A stretch of 64,000 bases of DNA from Gamarada debralockiae. Taxonomy: Eukaryota > Ascomycota > Leotiomycetes > Helotiales > Hyphodiscaceae. Where the stretch lies: contig NXFV01000640.1 in NCBI GenBank assembly GCA_002803225.1, positions 1 through 64,000 of the forward strand. The letters are read 5' to 3'. Position 1 is the first letter of the stretch; every line of letters starts with the position of its first letter. Position numbers and translations under genes: made by a program. Shown here piece after piece: positions 10,722-20,296 of the stretch. The notes below the pieces were generated by a model. That model did not search any database and had not been told where the DNA came from. It saw nothing but the letters and a program-made list of their open reading frames with translations.

Positions 10722-13061
10722 TTAATAAAGTATAAATTCTTCAAGCTTGCACTCTCCTGCGTCAAGCCATTCCATAGCCTGTCCATCCATGATATTCTCA
10801 ATGTAGCATTGAGCAACAAAGTAATATCCGTCCCTCTGCGGTCGCAAAATGACGGGATATTCGCAACCAAGTAAAATACAGATTATGTCGCCCTTTTCGC
10901 TGTCAGTAGCAAAGACCCTATTACCATAAGCCATCGCTACTTCCTCCCTGTTGGCCAATGTTTCAAAGGCAGACTCCAAGGTCTCTTCTACTAGCATTGC
11001 CTGCTGCACAATTCTGCCCGGATTGCGACCCATAAGGAGATCGAAGCTCATGCCTCCATGGAAAAAATATTCAAACGCTTCTCTGCGATTGTGTTGATAC
11101 GTATCATGCCAAAGGCCCAATTTGGGTCTTGGTTTGATCTTCTCCTCCATCTCAGCCTCATCAGTCAAAGGATTGTAAAACTGGTGAATATCAACAGATG
11201 ATCTCTGAACCAGGCGTTTAATGTCATTCAGGTACATGGATGCGAGCGTTTCTTCGTTACCGAATTGATGTCCACTTCGGTGGGGCCAACAAGAAGTTTT
11301 CTTATGTCGAATATCCTTGGAGAAAAGTACCTCCGCAATTTGAAAACCTTTACAACACAGCTGCTCGCCCATGTTTACGAAACGCACATGCGCAAGACTG
11401 GAACCACTTGCTCGATAAGGTGCATCGAAACCAGGCCGAGAACGATCAAAACCTAGAGTCCAATCTGGTACCCATGATGGCCAGCCGTCTAACAACCCGA
11501 TCCGGCTTCCAATCAAGATGATGTTCAAGCTACCCGTAGCTTCAATAACCGATCTTGCAAAGTCAACATACACTGCCTGGACCGTTTTTGAGTAATCGGG
11601 AATGACTCGTGAAGATATTTTTGAACCAAGGAGACCTAGCAAACCATACACCTTATCCTTGGCCTCAGATGTAGCAGCGTTTTGTCCAAGGCGCAGTATA
11701 CGATGCATGGCTGTCATGTCGGTGGTGTCCTCTATTCCAGGCAATAATTCATGCAACTGGCAAATCAACCAAAGTAGTCTGGAAATATCTGCAAAGCCTT
11801 CATCTCCAAGCTCTTGTTGAAAATATTTTCGCTGGCTTCCGAGTGTGCTTGCAATGAACCGTGCAGCTTCGTATACTTCCCCCCATTGTAATCGGCGACT
11901 TCCGCACATTATCACAGTAGAGTTGTTCCCCATTGCAAGTTCTTGGATAATCCACAGGCGCTCCCAATACGGGCGAGAAAGGAATCGATAGATAGGTTTT
12001 ATAACGTCTTGGAAAAGTGGCGGCCCCGGACCGAATGTCATTGCTGCTGGGTCTACCTGGAGCTTGGCAGATTTTCGACCAAGAAATTGTATCGTATCTA
12101 CGGCCAGATCGCTTCTTTCAGCTTCTTCGCCAAGCCAGCAAATGACAGTCCAAGCATGCCTATATATATCCCGCATACGTTTGATCTCATGACTTCTCTC
12201 CTGCAAGTCTTCTTGATTGATACAAAGGGCATCAACCCACAGCTTGAATCCAGCATAGGCTTCCGAAGTGCAGCGAAACCTTCGAAGGAATGCTTCGAGA
12301 TTGTCTCTTACTTTCATGACATGGCCATTTACCACAATCTCGCGCATGGTGGCGGGGTCGGGGCTCCCCCAGGAGTATGAAAGAGCGATGTAATCCCCCC
12401 ACGTAAACCGCAACTCTCGGGAGTCAGGAACAAAAATTGTCCCTTCAGCTAACAAGATCGCGTTCATGCTGATGTTCACCATCTGAAGAACTCTCCGAAA
12501 GCAAAAAGTAGTCCATTCGAGTATGAACCCTGCGACAAAGCCGATGACAGCCGTGCGCCAGGAAGTAAACGTGAGGAATATTGCGTACAAACCAGTTGCT
12601 GACATAAGGTAAGTAAATACATGTAGCCAAAGACGGTTGAAATAGCGACGTTGGTAGGCTCGTTGTATTTCCAATGTGATCTCCCCCCCAATGACTGATC
12701 TTATATTGAGAAGCAAGAGGTAATACAGAAGGCCCAGCCAATGCGATATTGACCGGATGCATGTGTGGACAAGGCAAAGCAAGAGTAGCATCGCCGCCAT
12801 TACCATTGTGGTAATGAAGCTTGGTAGAAGGGTTCGAGATCGACGAAAATCTTGTCGTCTCATTGACGAAATCGAATCTAGTCTGAGTAGCTCCTTGCCG
12901 GGCTTGAGATCGTCGAGCGAGAAGTGTTCCAAACTACATTGAACTACTTCGGAAGCGTTATCATCGAGTGACGCTAAATGTTGTGGTTCGCAAATCTCGA
13001 GAGGAAACACAGTCAGAAGTCGCAACTCGTTCTTTGTCCGATCGAATGGGTTGTAGTCCAT
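10722..13061 (-). CDS. HET-domain protein with internal membrane region
   Basis: Single-exon, 779 aa. HET domains (TIR-like fold) trigger regulated cell death during vegetative incompatibility in ascomycetes. The HET core runs from about 224 to 385: YIALSYSWGSP, then LWVDALCINQEDLQERSHEI, MRDIYRHAWTVICWLGEE and WERLWIIQELAMG. The usual lead-in (LRLLTVFPLE ... VVQCSLEHFSLDD, 13-51) is separated from the core by about 170 residues containing roughly four hydrophobic helices (about 78-101, 106-126, 143-165, 168-188). This would tether the domain to a membrane. Downstream are DKVYGLLGLL and WPSWVPDW, common in HET proteins. The ATG lies 2 bp from repeat copy B, and the gene diverges from the next HET gene. 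The membrane insertion is seen as hydrophobicity only; orientation is unknown. Confidence 0.85.
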   Translation of the reverse strand: MDYNPFDRTKNELRLLTVFPLEICEPQHLASLDDNASEVVQCSLEHFSLDDLKPGKELLRLDSISSMRRQDFRRSRTLLPSFITTMVMAAMLLLLCLVHTCIRSISHWLGLLYYLLLLNIRSVIGGEITLEIQRAYQRRYFNRLWLHVFTYLMSATGLYAIFLTFTSWRTAVIGFVAGFILEWTTFCFRRVLQMVNISMNAILLAEGTIFVPDSRELRFTWGDYIALSYSWGSPDPATMREIVVNGHVMKVRDNLEAFLRRFRCTSEAYAGFKLWVDALCINQEDLQERSHEIKRMRDIYRHAWTVICWLGEEAERSDLAVDTIQFLGRKSAKLQVDPAAMTFGPGPPLFQDVIKPIYRFLSRPYWERLWIIQELAMGNNSTVIMCGSRRLQWGEVYEAARFIASTLGSQRKYFQQELGDEGFADISRLLWLICQLHELLPGIEDTTDMTAMHRILRLGQNAATSEAKDKVYGLLGLLGSKISSRVIPDYSKTVQAVYVDFARSVIEATGSLNIILIGSRIGLLDGWPSWVPDWTLGFDRSRPGFDAPYRASGSSLAHVRFVNMGEQLCCKGFQIAEVLFSKDIRHKKTSCWPHRSGHQFGNEETLASMYLNDIKRLVQRSSVDIHQFYNPLTDEAEMEEKIKPRPKLGLWHDTYQHNRREAFEYFFHGGMSFDLLMGRNPGRIVQQAMLVEETLESAFETLANREEVAMAYGNRVFATDSEKGDIICILLGCEYPVILRPQRDGYYFVAQCYIENIMDGQAMEWLDAGECKLEEFILY

Positions 13062-13063
13062 TT

Positions 13064-13240
13064 GCCTTCGAAATTTTATCCTACGGATAAAATAAGAAGG
13101 TTCTTCGAAGAGAAGAGAGCGCGGTGCTTTCGGCCTTTCGTTGTTCCGAAAATTAATCCGTTTTGGTTAGTAATACCTTTTGTAAGCTTGTGGCTTTGCC
13201 TGTGTGGCTTACTCGCCGGTTTTCGACCAGAGACATCCGA
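13064..13240 (+). repeat. Dispersed repeat family, copy B, in the shared HET promoter
   Basis: Carries the same 32-nt block as copy A without a mismatch (13103-13134) and the TTGTGGCT block (13182-13207). Between GCCTTCGAAAT and that block lies a different palindrome, TTTTATCC-TAC-GGATAAAA (13074-13092), where copy A has GAGCTGATAAGCTC. It occupies the first half of the 416-bp space between the divergent HET genes, so it probably contributes the 5' leader of the minus-strand one. Confidence 0.8.
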
Positions 13241-13477
13241 AAATTTTGAATGGTCCTCGTCCCGTAGCCTTGGAAGCGAAGCCCCCAGACCAATCTCTAT
13301 CTCAGTAGAGCGCCAAACTTTTATCGGCCATTAGGCAGCAAGGTCCCTTAATCGCGCAGTCTTTCACCTGGGCACACTTCGCGCAACTCCAGGAAGTCGC
13401 TTTCGGTAGGATTTTGGTTCACACCTTCTGACAAGGCAACAATCTCTACATTCTTGCATACCACAGCGGTCGGCATA

Positions 13478-15792
13478 ATGATTCAGGGTTTGAAATCCAT
13501 CTTTCAAAAGCGGAGCAATGATTTCACAAGGGCACTGGCAACGCAGCCTGTTCCGCGGAACCAGAGAAACCTCACTTCGGGAAACCTTTGTCGACGCTGC
13601 ACTGATCTTAAACTCGTGGATCTTTTATTTCAGGATGGTATAACGACATGGGAATTCTTAACGTCGGGATCATTCGAAGATAGGCTTGCAAGTGCTATCA
13701 ACCTCGGACCTATTGAAGACATCAAGTACCAGTATGGCTGCCCCCTCTGCCCACTCCTAGAGGCAATTGTCCCAAAAAGCAACCATCATGGAGATGAAAC
13801 TGATTTATATTTGATTCCTGGTTTAGCTCTTGAAAGGATGGAACGCAGCATTACATTCTGTCCTGGCTCCATGTTCATGCCATACAAGAAGCCCTCACTC
13901 CAATACTGTCAAATAGTCTATCCAGCGACTGTATACTATGATGGAGGATGGTCGTGCGGCAAAGCCACCAGATGCTTCACTAGCTCACATGAGGCGGACA
14001 ATGCGCTTGCCGTTGCTCATGAGAGTTCGACAATTCAACCTGCCATGGGTGGCCGCAAGACTTTAGGTGATCGAATAGATTATGACTTGTTACGGTACTG
14101 GATCGAACAGTGTTGCAAGAACCATCCCATTTCATGCACTCCAACTTACACAGTCGACTTAGAGCGAATCAGATTAATCGATGTAACGGCATCAAGTGTT
14201 GTATGCTATCCTTGTGACAAGAAGGTGGAATACCTTTGTCTCAGTTACGTCTGGGGACACGTTTTACAAGAATCTTTCAGATTGGGTTTACTTCCAAGTA
14301 ATCTCCCGTCAACAATCACAGATGCTATCTCGGTGGTGAGATGTCTAGGAAAGAGATACTTGTGGGTTGATTCCGTAAGTTAGATCCTTGGTACGCACAT
14401 ATTCTTACCTTTGCTCAAAATCTCAAGATTTGCATTGAGCAATCGAACCAAACTCACAAAGCGGATCAAATCAGCCTAATGGGCTCAATCTACAAAGGCG
14501 CCTGGGCGACTATTGTTGCTCTTTCGGGACGAACTTCAGATTCTGGATTGCCTGGAGTGCGCAACCGGTTACCTCGAGCGCAACAACGCAGCTCCATAGT
14601 ACACAACGCAACAGTGGTTGAACTTCTTCCAACGTTACAGCAGCAGATTATAGATTCCCTCTGGAAAAAAAGAGCTTGGACATTACAAGAAGAGGAATTT
14701 TCAAACCGCTGCTTATATTTCACACAGCAGCAGATCTACTTTGGTTGCAACAGCATACAATGCTGCGAGTCCGTAAAGGAATCCCACGCACCATACCATT
14801 CTTGGCATCCCCAAAGCAAGCTTTCGACGCGTGTGGGGCCTCAGGATGAAGTAGCCCCTGGTATTTTCGACCTTAACACGATCGTACTTGATTACAACAA
14901 GGGCTTTAAAAGAGGACTTCAAATATACGAGTATTTAGTACAAGAGTATACGGGTCGACGGTTAAGCTATGAATCCGATGCATTGAATGCCAGTCAAGGA
15001 CTGCTGGATGACCTTCAAAATGAGTTTCTCGTTCAAGGATTCTGCCAAGGCTTGCCCGTTGAATTCTTTACCTTGGCACTCATGTGGAATCATTCAGGCA
15101 AGAGCCGACGGAGATACGAGTTCCCCTCTTGGAGTTGGGCTGGATGGGAAGGAAAAGTGTCTCGTGCTCTTGACACAGGACGGCTATACAATCGCTCAAC
15201 TCCCACCGAAGATCCACTCATAAGGATATGTACTAGCGAGCAGGGTCACCTGGTTGAGATATTCCGTGACACGTTCCGAGGACTTTCAGACATCATTCGA
15301 GAAGCCCTGGGTTCTAAACCTCAATTGTGTGACCTGAACGCCAATTGCACTCCTCATCAACAAGCGAGGTTGACCAACATACATTATCCCCTCTACATAG
15401 AGGGACTGGCCATCCCAGCTAGTTTTGTACTGCAGCCCAAACAAGAGAACTCAGTGTACAGAACATCTTTCAAGGATCTATCGCATCGATACAATGTCGA
15501 CATAAGAGGCATTAATTTTATGCTGATTTGCTACGACGAAAATGCCATCGACTTGCTCTCTCGCCTCCCAAGCACTTCTAAACTGTTCCTCGTCTTAGAC
15601 TGTAGATGTGATATCTACAGTCCAGGTAGTCTATCAATATTGTCGTTTAGCCTTCTCTTCCTAGATTGCTCAGGTCCTGTTGCATATAGGGTTTCAACAG
15701 CTGCTTTAACAGTGGAAATGAAGGAAGAGACAGAGGCAGAGGCTATTATACACGCATTGAGTTTGTCATGGGTAAACATTGTCCTTGGATAA
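13478..15792 (+). CDS. HET-domain protein, TOL/HET-6 style
   Basis: Two exons (13478-14374, 14428-15792) joined by a 53-nt GTAAGT...CAAG intron restore the VDSICIEQ motif; total 753 aa. An N-terminal Cys pair region (LCRRCTDL, then YGCPLCPLLEAI) precedes the HET core at about 250-400: YLCLSYVWGH, LPSTITDAI, LGKRYLWVDSICIEQ, ISLMGSIYKGAWATIVAL. A later FPSWSWAGWEG motif is also typical. ATG at 13478 is used because the upstream frame opens with TTG. The gene is divergent from the membrane-type HET gene (416 bp between start codons, with repeat copy B between). No membrane segment is seen, so it is probably cytosolic. Role: incompatibility or regulated cell death, inferred from the domain. Confidence 0.85.
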
Positions 15793-16069
15793 GAACCTTG
15801 TAATAAGATCGGGCAATTGTGAGTATTTTTGAGCGCGTGCTCTTGTAGCAAAACAAACTCTTGGAAAGGGCCAGGACAACCTCTTGGGCGGTACACATTT
15901 GATTCCAGTATTTAATGTTAAACAATGCGTGTAAGGTCACCACATTTTCAGACTGAAACGTTTGAAAAGTTCATGTAGAGGAAGCTGGTTCTATTTTGTG
16001 TTGAGATTTTCATGATTTAGTCGAAGTAGTCGGATGTACTACGGGATTTTCGCTTCGCAGGGATTTCGG
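15793..16069. other. Intergenic, nothing recognised
   Basis: Downstream flank of the TOL-type HET gene; no gene, RNA or repeat that I can support before the MITE. Confidence 0.4.
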
Positions 16070-16480
16070 TTAATAGTCAGATTTTCCTACGCAGCTCTCG
16101 CTGCTAGTCAGCGAAAGCAAGTTGTGACGCGAAAGCGAGTTGTGATGTTTCAATTTGTATAGGATTCCTCACCAAAACTTGAATTTCGCCGAATTTCGCT
16201 GCCTTTCTCACCAAAATTCGAGTCAAAAAATCGCCAAATCAAGCTCCAAGCAGCAGCGAAAAACCTGAATATACATATAGAACTTCGAGAATGACAGATT
16301 TATACCTATTAATGATTTTCCAAGTCTAAGAATATAGTTTTCTTGGTACAACGTGGAGTTATGGATGGTTTTTGTGTGTTTTCGGTCGCAAAATCCGGTC
16401 AATTTTTAGTGCAAAAGCAGGATCACAACTCGCTTTCGCTGACTAGCAGCGAGAGCTGCGTAGGAAAATCTGACTATTAA
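16070..16480. mobile_element. MITE with 58-bp terminal inverted repeats and TTAA flanks
   Basis: Left arm 16070-16127 and right arm 16423-16480 are reverse complements with a single mismatch, starting TTAATAGTCAGATTTTCC. The outermost TTAA on both sides fits a TTAA (or TA) target duplication, as in piggyBac- or Tc1/mariner-derived MITEs. The left arm has an immediate direct repeat (GCGAAAGC.AGTTGTGA twice, 16111-16144). The internal 295 bp has no coding capacity. Near identity of the arms implies recent activity compared with other relics here. Confidence 0.85.
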
Positions 16481-16731
16481 TGCTGCTTTCTTTTTATTTA
16501 AAGGGGGAAGAGGGGTTGCTTCATCCTTTGTAACAGCTACGTTTAACTTAAGCATCTTGTAGAGGTTGCAAGCTGGTGTTTCTGGTTCCTCGAGCTTGAA
16601 TAGCAGCCCAGTTACCAAACGGAGACGTATACTATAGCAGGCTTATGTCGTCTCCTAATATGTATTTATATACAAGCTGTTTCTTCCTATAATCTTTCCT
16701 TTTCACAGCTCACCTTCCACTTAACCACCTA

Positions 16732-17112
16732 CTGTTTCTGATACTTCGTATCACGTGCTCGCCTTGGTGGGTTACTGCTGACCGTGCGCCACACCTGAAA
16801 CTTTATCGATTTCATCCACCTTTGCACTTACCAACTGCGATTCTAACGTTTCTCGATTGAAATTCTACTACTCTAATCAATTTCGAAGGCTTCGTGTGAG
16901 CCGCAGGCTAGCACCCACGTTTCACTAGAGAAATTGTCTATATATAATCTCCAATACTCTAATGAATTTCGAAGGCTTCGTGTGAGCCGCAGGCTAGCAC
17001 TCACGTAATAATTATCGATGTAATTCTACTTATGTAATCATTTGCCAAGCTTGTGGCTGTTCAAGACTGTGGCTGACGCGAGGCCCACCTTCTTCCGTTC
17101 TGCTTCAGACTG
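16732..17112 (+). repeat. Dispersed repeat family, copy C
   Basis: Same orientation as copy A: 5' block from 16732 (CTGTTTCTGA), the core GAAGGCTTCGTGTGAGCC...CACGT twice in tandem (16883-16920 and 16969-17006), and the TTGTGGCT block (about 17046-17075). The 32-nt block of copies A and B is absent. Copies A and C bracket the divergent HET pair. 17113-17575 shows no supportable gene. Confidence 0.75.
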
Positions 17113-17575
17113 TATGATGTCCACAGCAGCTTCTCAAGATTCACGGTAAGAGTTCCAGCCTCCTCATCAGCTGAACCTCGTCGATGGGCTCCCGCAAAGC
17201 ATCTCCAATCAAGTCCTCGCCATTCACAATCGCTTCCACCGTGCGGCTCGAAGAACAGCAAATGTGCTGCCACGTAGTTGGTGATTTGCATATGATTGGA
17301 GAGGGTCAGGGTGGATGGCTGGTTTCGTTAAGCTGCAGTGGCGCTAAACCTTTTAGCAGTTTCTTTGCATCAAACAGGGCGAAATTGTTGGTTGTATTGG
17401 CTGTGAGTCACGCTACAACAGAGAGTACGCACTCAAACGCCATATGTGTGCTGAGCCCCGAGCGTCGAGTGAGTCATAATCCTCTTCATTCTTCCATATC
17501 TCTGATTGTAACGAGAATTCGTGATAGTGTTGATGGTGGATATTGTCGTGTTTGCAGTTGTCGAAGTTTGCAGCT

Positions 17576-19118
17576 ATGGTTTCTGTTGAAGTGTATGAAG
17601 AGCGGTTCAGCAGGTTGAAAGAGGTCGATCCAGGGAAGGACCAAGTCATAGAGGTGAGTTGCTAAGATCCTGTTCCCTACTTCGCAGCCGTATACTGATA
17701 GAGCTCTCTTTTTATAGGATCTGATCAGTGAAGTTAAGGAGTTGGGACGTAGTCTCACGGAGAATCAGTTGCATCTTGAACGTGAACAGGAGACTACTAA
17801 ATTGTACCAATCGAAGCACTATGATGTTCAAGTTAAGCTTAAGAAGATGGAAGAGGAGATCGTACGCTTCTCCGAACCTTGCTCTATAGGACCTGTTTAT
17901 TAACTGCCTGCGAAGAGTTCTAACAGTTTTGTTTCAGTTTTGATCGATGGTGATTCTGTGCCAGTAAGTAAGCATTCATCATATCTCGACCCATCATATG
18001 GGTATAGTTTCAAAGTATAATTGCTCATTGCTACATCTCCACAGTTCGTCGATCACCTTGTCAAATCTGCCCAAGAAGGAGGGATGGAGGCAGCCCGCCA
18101 TCTGAGGAGCAAAGCGTGCGAGTATGTTTCAAACGAGCTTGGCTTGCCCAGCCACATCCAAATCCGACTCCGCGTATATGCAAACATAAAGGGTTTGGCA
18201 TCAACATACTGTCACAACAAGATTCTGGATAGTACAGCTGATCTTGATGCGTTCGTTCGTGGTTTCAACATGGGACATCCTATGGGCGATTTCGTAGATG
18301 CTGGCGATGGAAAAGAGTGCGCGGATTCCAAGCTGAAAGGTAACATCAAAGCTTATGGCACCTGCAGCTCTATCGTAAGACAAAGTCAATATCTAACACT
18401 CACCTTAGCATGGTTCGACCAAGATATGGCCGATGTTCAGTGCCAAGCGGTCATATTCGGCGGATCTGCCGATAACGGTTACGCGCGACTTCTCCAGCCC
18501 TATATAGGAGATAATTCGAAGAACATGCGAATCATTCTGATTGAAGGACCTCGATTTGTCAAGGAGCTAGCAAGACTAAAAGACAAGTTCCTCGTTGCGT
18601 GTTTCCCGGATATCTTCAGAAACACAAAGCTACCGCCCCGGAGAGTATCTTTCTCCACGACACCCCCTCCCACTCCAATTCCGAATGCACTTAGCTACGC
18701 TGCCACAATTGCAAGCCCTGTCGATGCTGCTGCGGTCAGAACAGACGACCACTCAGTGAATGTTCCCGCATGTAGGGATTATCCAGTGTTGCAAAATAGT
18801 AGGGGCCAGCGCCTTGATGCCATCATCAGCCCACCCCCATCACTCGTGAGGGTCCTGAGAGACAAGAAACTCTGCAACCAGTTCCACATTCTGGGGGAGT
18901 GCCCTTATACAGAGTGCATCTTCTTGCATGGAGTAAGGCTTGATGAGAAAGGGATTGAAGCTCGGCGATTACTCGCACGCCAGACACCATGTTTATATGG
19001 GCTCCAGTGCAAAGACGAAAATTGCTTATCGGGACACCAGTGTCCTGAAAAAGTGTGTACGAAGATTGGGAGGGGTTGTCGTTTCACACCCGAGATGCAT
19101 GGTGTTGATAGGACTTGA
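17576..19118 (+). CDS. DUF7923 / tandem CCCH zinc-finger protein
   Basis: Five exons (17576-17653, 17718-17861, 17916-17963, 18045-18339, 18409-19118) give 424 aa. Order: an N-terminal coiled-coil (to about 74), then NSFVSVLIDGDSVPFVDHL, the conserved start of the fungal DUF7923 domain, ending near FPDIF; a low-complexity Pro/Thr linker; then CCCH fingers C-x8-C-x4-C-x3-H (LCNQFHILGECPYTECIFLH) and C-x5-C-x4-C-x3-H, plus a Cys/His-rich tail. The LIDGD motif resembles PIN/NYN-type acidic motifs, and CCCH fingers usually bind RNA, so RNA binding or processing is inferred. Intron 4 (18340-18408) is 69 nt with no stop; it is called because it has GTAACA, a CTAAC branch and TTAG, and its removal restores SKLKAWFDQDM. 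Confidence 0.8.
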
Positions 19119-20049
19119 AATTGGTTATCTTGGTTCGTTGGTTCGTTGGTTCGTTAGGGTATGAGGGGAAGGTTCCAGTTGTAATGCAGTTCCAGAGGAT
19201 TGGCAAAATATCATTCTATAGCACTCGCAATCAAAGACTTCAACAACCTAGCTAAAGCCTAAGTCGTGATGATTGCGGTAATGACGGCCGAACTGGAATA
19301 GGTGTGCATCTTGTCGCTTGCCACTTCAGGACGAAGTCGTCTTGACCTTACACGTGATATCGGGGGCTGCCGCTTTAACGACTTCTAGTTACAGATATAA
19401 TTTTATTACGGACAGGATCAGGTTGCCGTGATCGCTCTAGTGCAGGGAATCAACGTTTTGGCAGTGTGGCTTGCCACAAATTTGAGAAGATGTACTGTAC
19501 TGTACTGTACTGTAGGACGGCGAGTGATGGCCAAAAACGTAGATGATGACGAGAGCTCGGAGGGAGGAGCTTACAAGGAATCACTCAGAGAAGTGGGGCT
19601 GACTCTTGACGAGAGAGTATTTGGGAAGCTGGTTTCGAAGCTTACTGTAACTGGCAGGAGGTGATTCATTGCTACTTCCCTCCCACTGCACCGAGAATAC
19701 GACGATGACTAACTCTAATATACAGTAACTAGTCGCGAGGCCTGCGCGAGCCTGCCTCAAGAAACCCATTCGAACTGAGAACAGAGCAATAATTCTCTAT
19801 TCCTCTTGCAGCAATCTAATCCTCCGCAGCCTGCGTTTAGATCAGCCGCGTCACTTCTGACTCTGCAACCGCGGGTCCCAGTGGAGTAGGCATAGCAGAT
19901 ACTAAGTATATATATTAGTTAAAAGAGCTAATCAAGATAATTATTTTGAGCTACCTATAGCTTGAATTGAAAGTGTTGTTGTTAAGTTATAATAGGAGGG
20001 GGTTTGGATAAAATATGGGGTTTGCGTGTTCGTAGGGATCGCGAAAATC
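19119..20049. other. Intergenic with a short microsatellite
   Basis: No supportable gene. 19491-19514 is a TGTAC pentanucleotide array (four units plus TGTA). A short reading frame spans the array, but its codons show no family resemblance. Confidence 0.5.
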
Positions 20050-20205
20050 CACTAGTTGGGCATATGGTTGTATAGCTTGTATTTGCTTCTTCCTTTAGGA
20101 TAAACAAGCTGTACCCCACCTTGATTTTTTACGCTCCTTAGATATCTAGCTAGTCAAGAATTCTACGATATTTCGCCCGAAATCGTCCCAACTGACAAGG
20201 ATCTC
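20050..20205 (+). repeat. Promoter-like dispersed repeat, copy 1
   Basis: Shares with 24660-24820 an ordered set of boxes: GTATAGC(C/T)TGTATTT, GCTCCTTAGATATC, AGAA.T.C.AC.ATATTTCGCCC and CAACTGACAA, at about 75% identity. It lies about 90 bp upstream of the CorA-like pseudogene. It could be a solo LTR or terminal fragment. Confidence 0.55.
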
Positions 20206-20296
20206 CAGCTGTCATCTGGTTCAGCTTCAGGACAGCAACCATCGTGAGGCATACGAATTCTGTAAGAGTCCACGACCGGAGAATATCTTAGTAAGG

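Noticed and set aside
13454..13480. Longer start (TTG at 13454) for the TOL-type HET gene
   Set aside because: Not an ATG; the first ATG in frame is at 13478.
19428..19664. 79-codon frame spanning the TGTAC microsatellite
   Set aside because: Codons inside the array are repeat-derived, and the rest has no family match.
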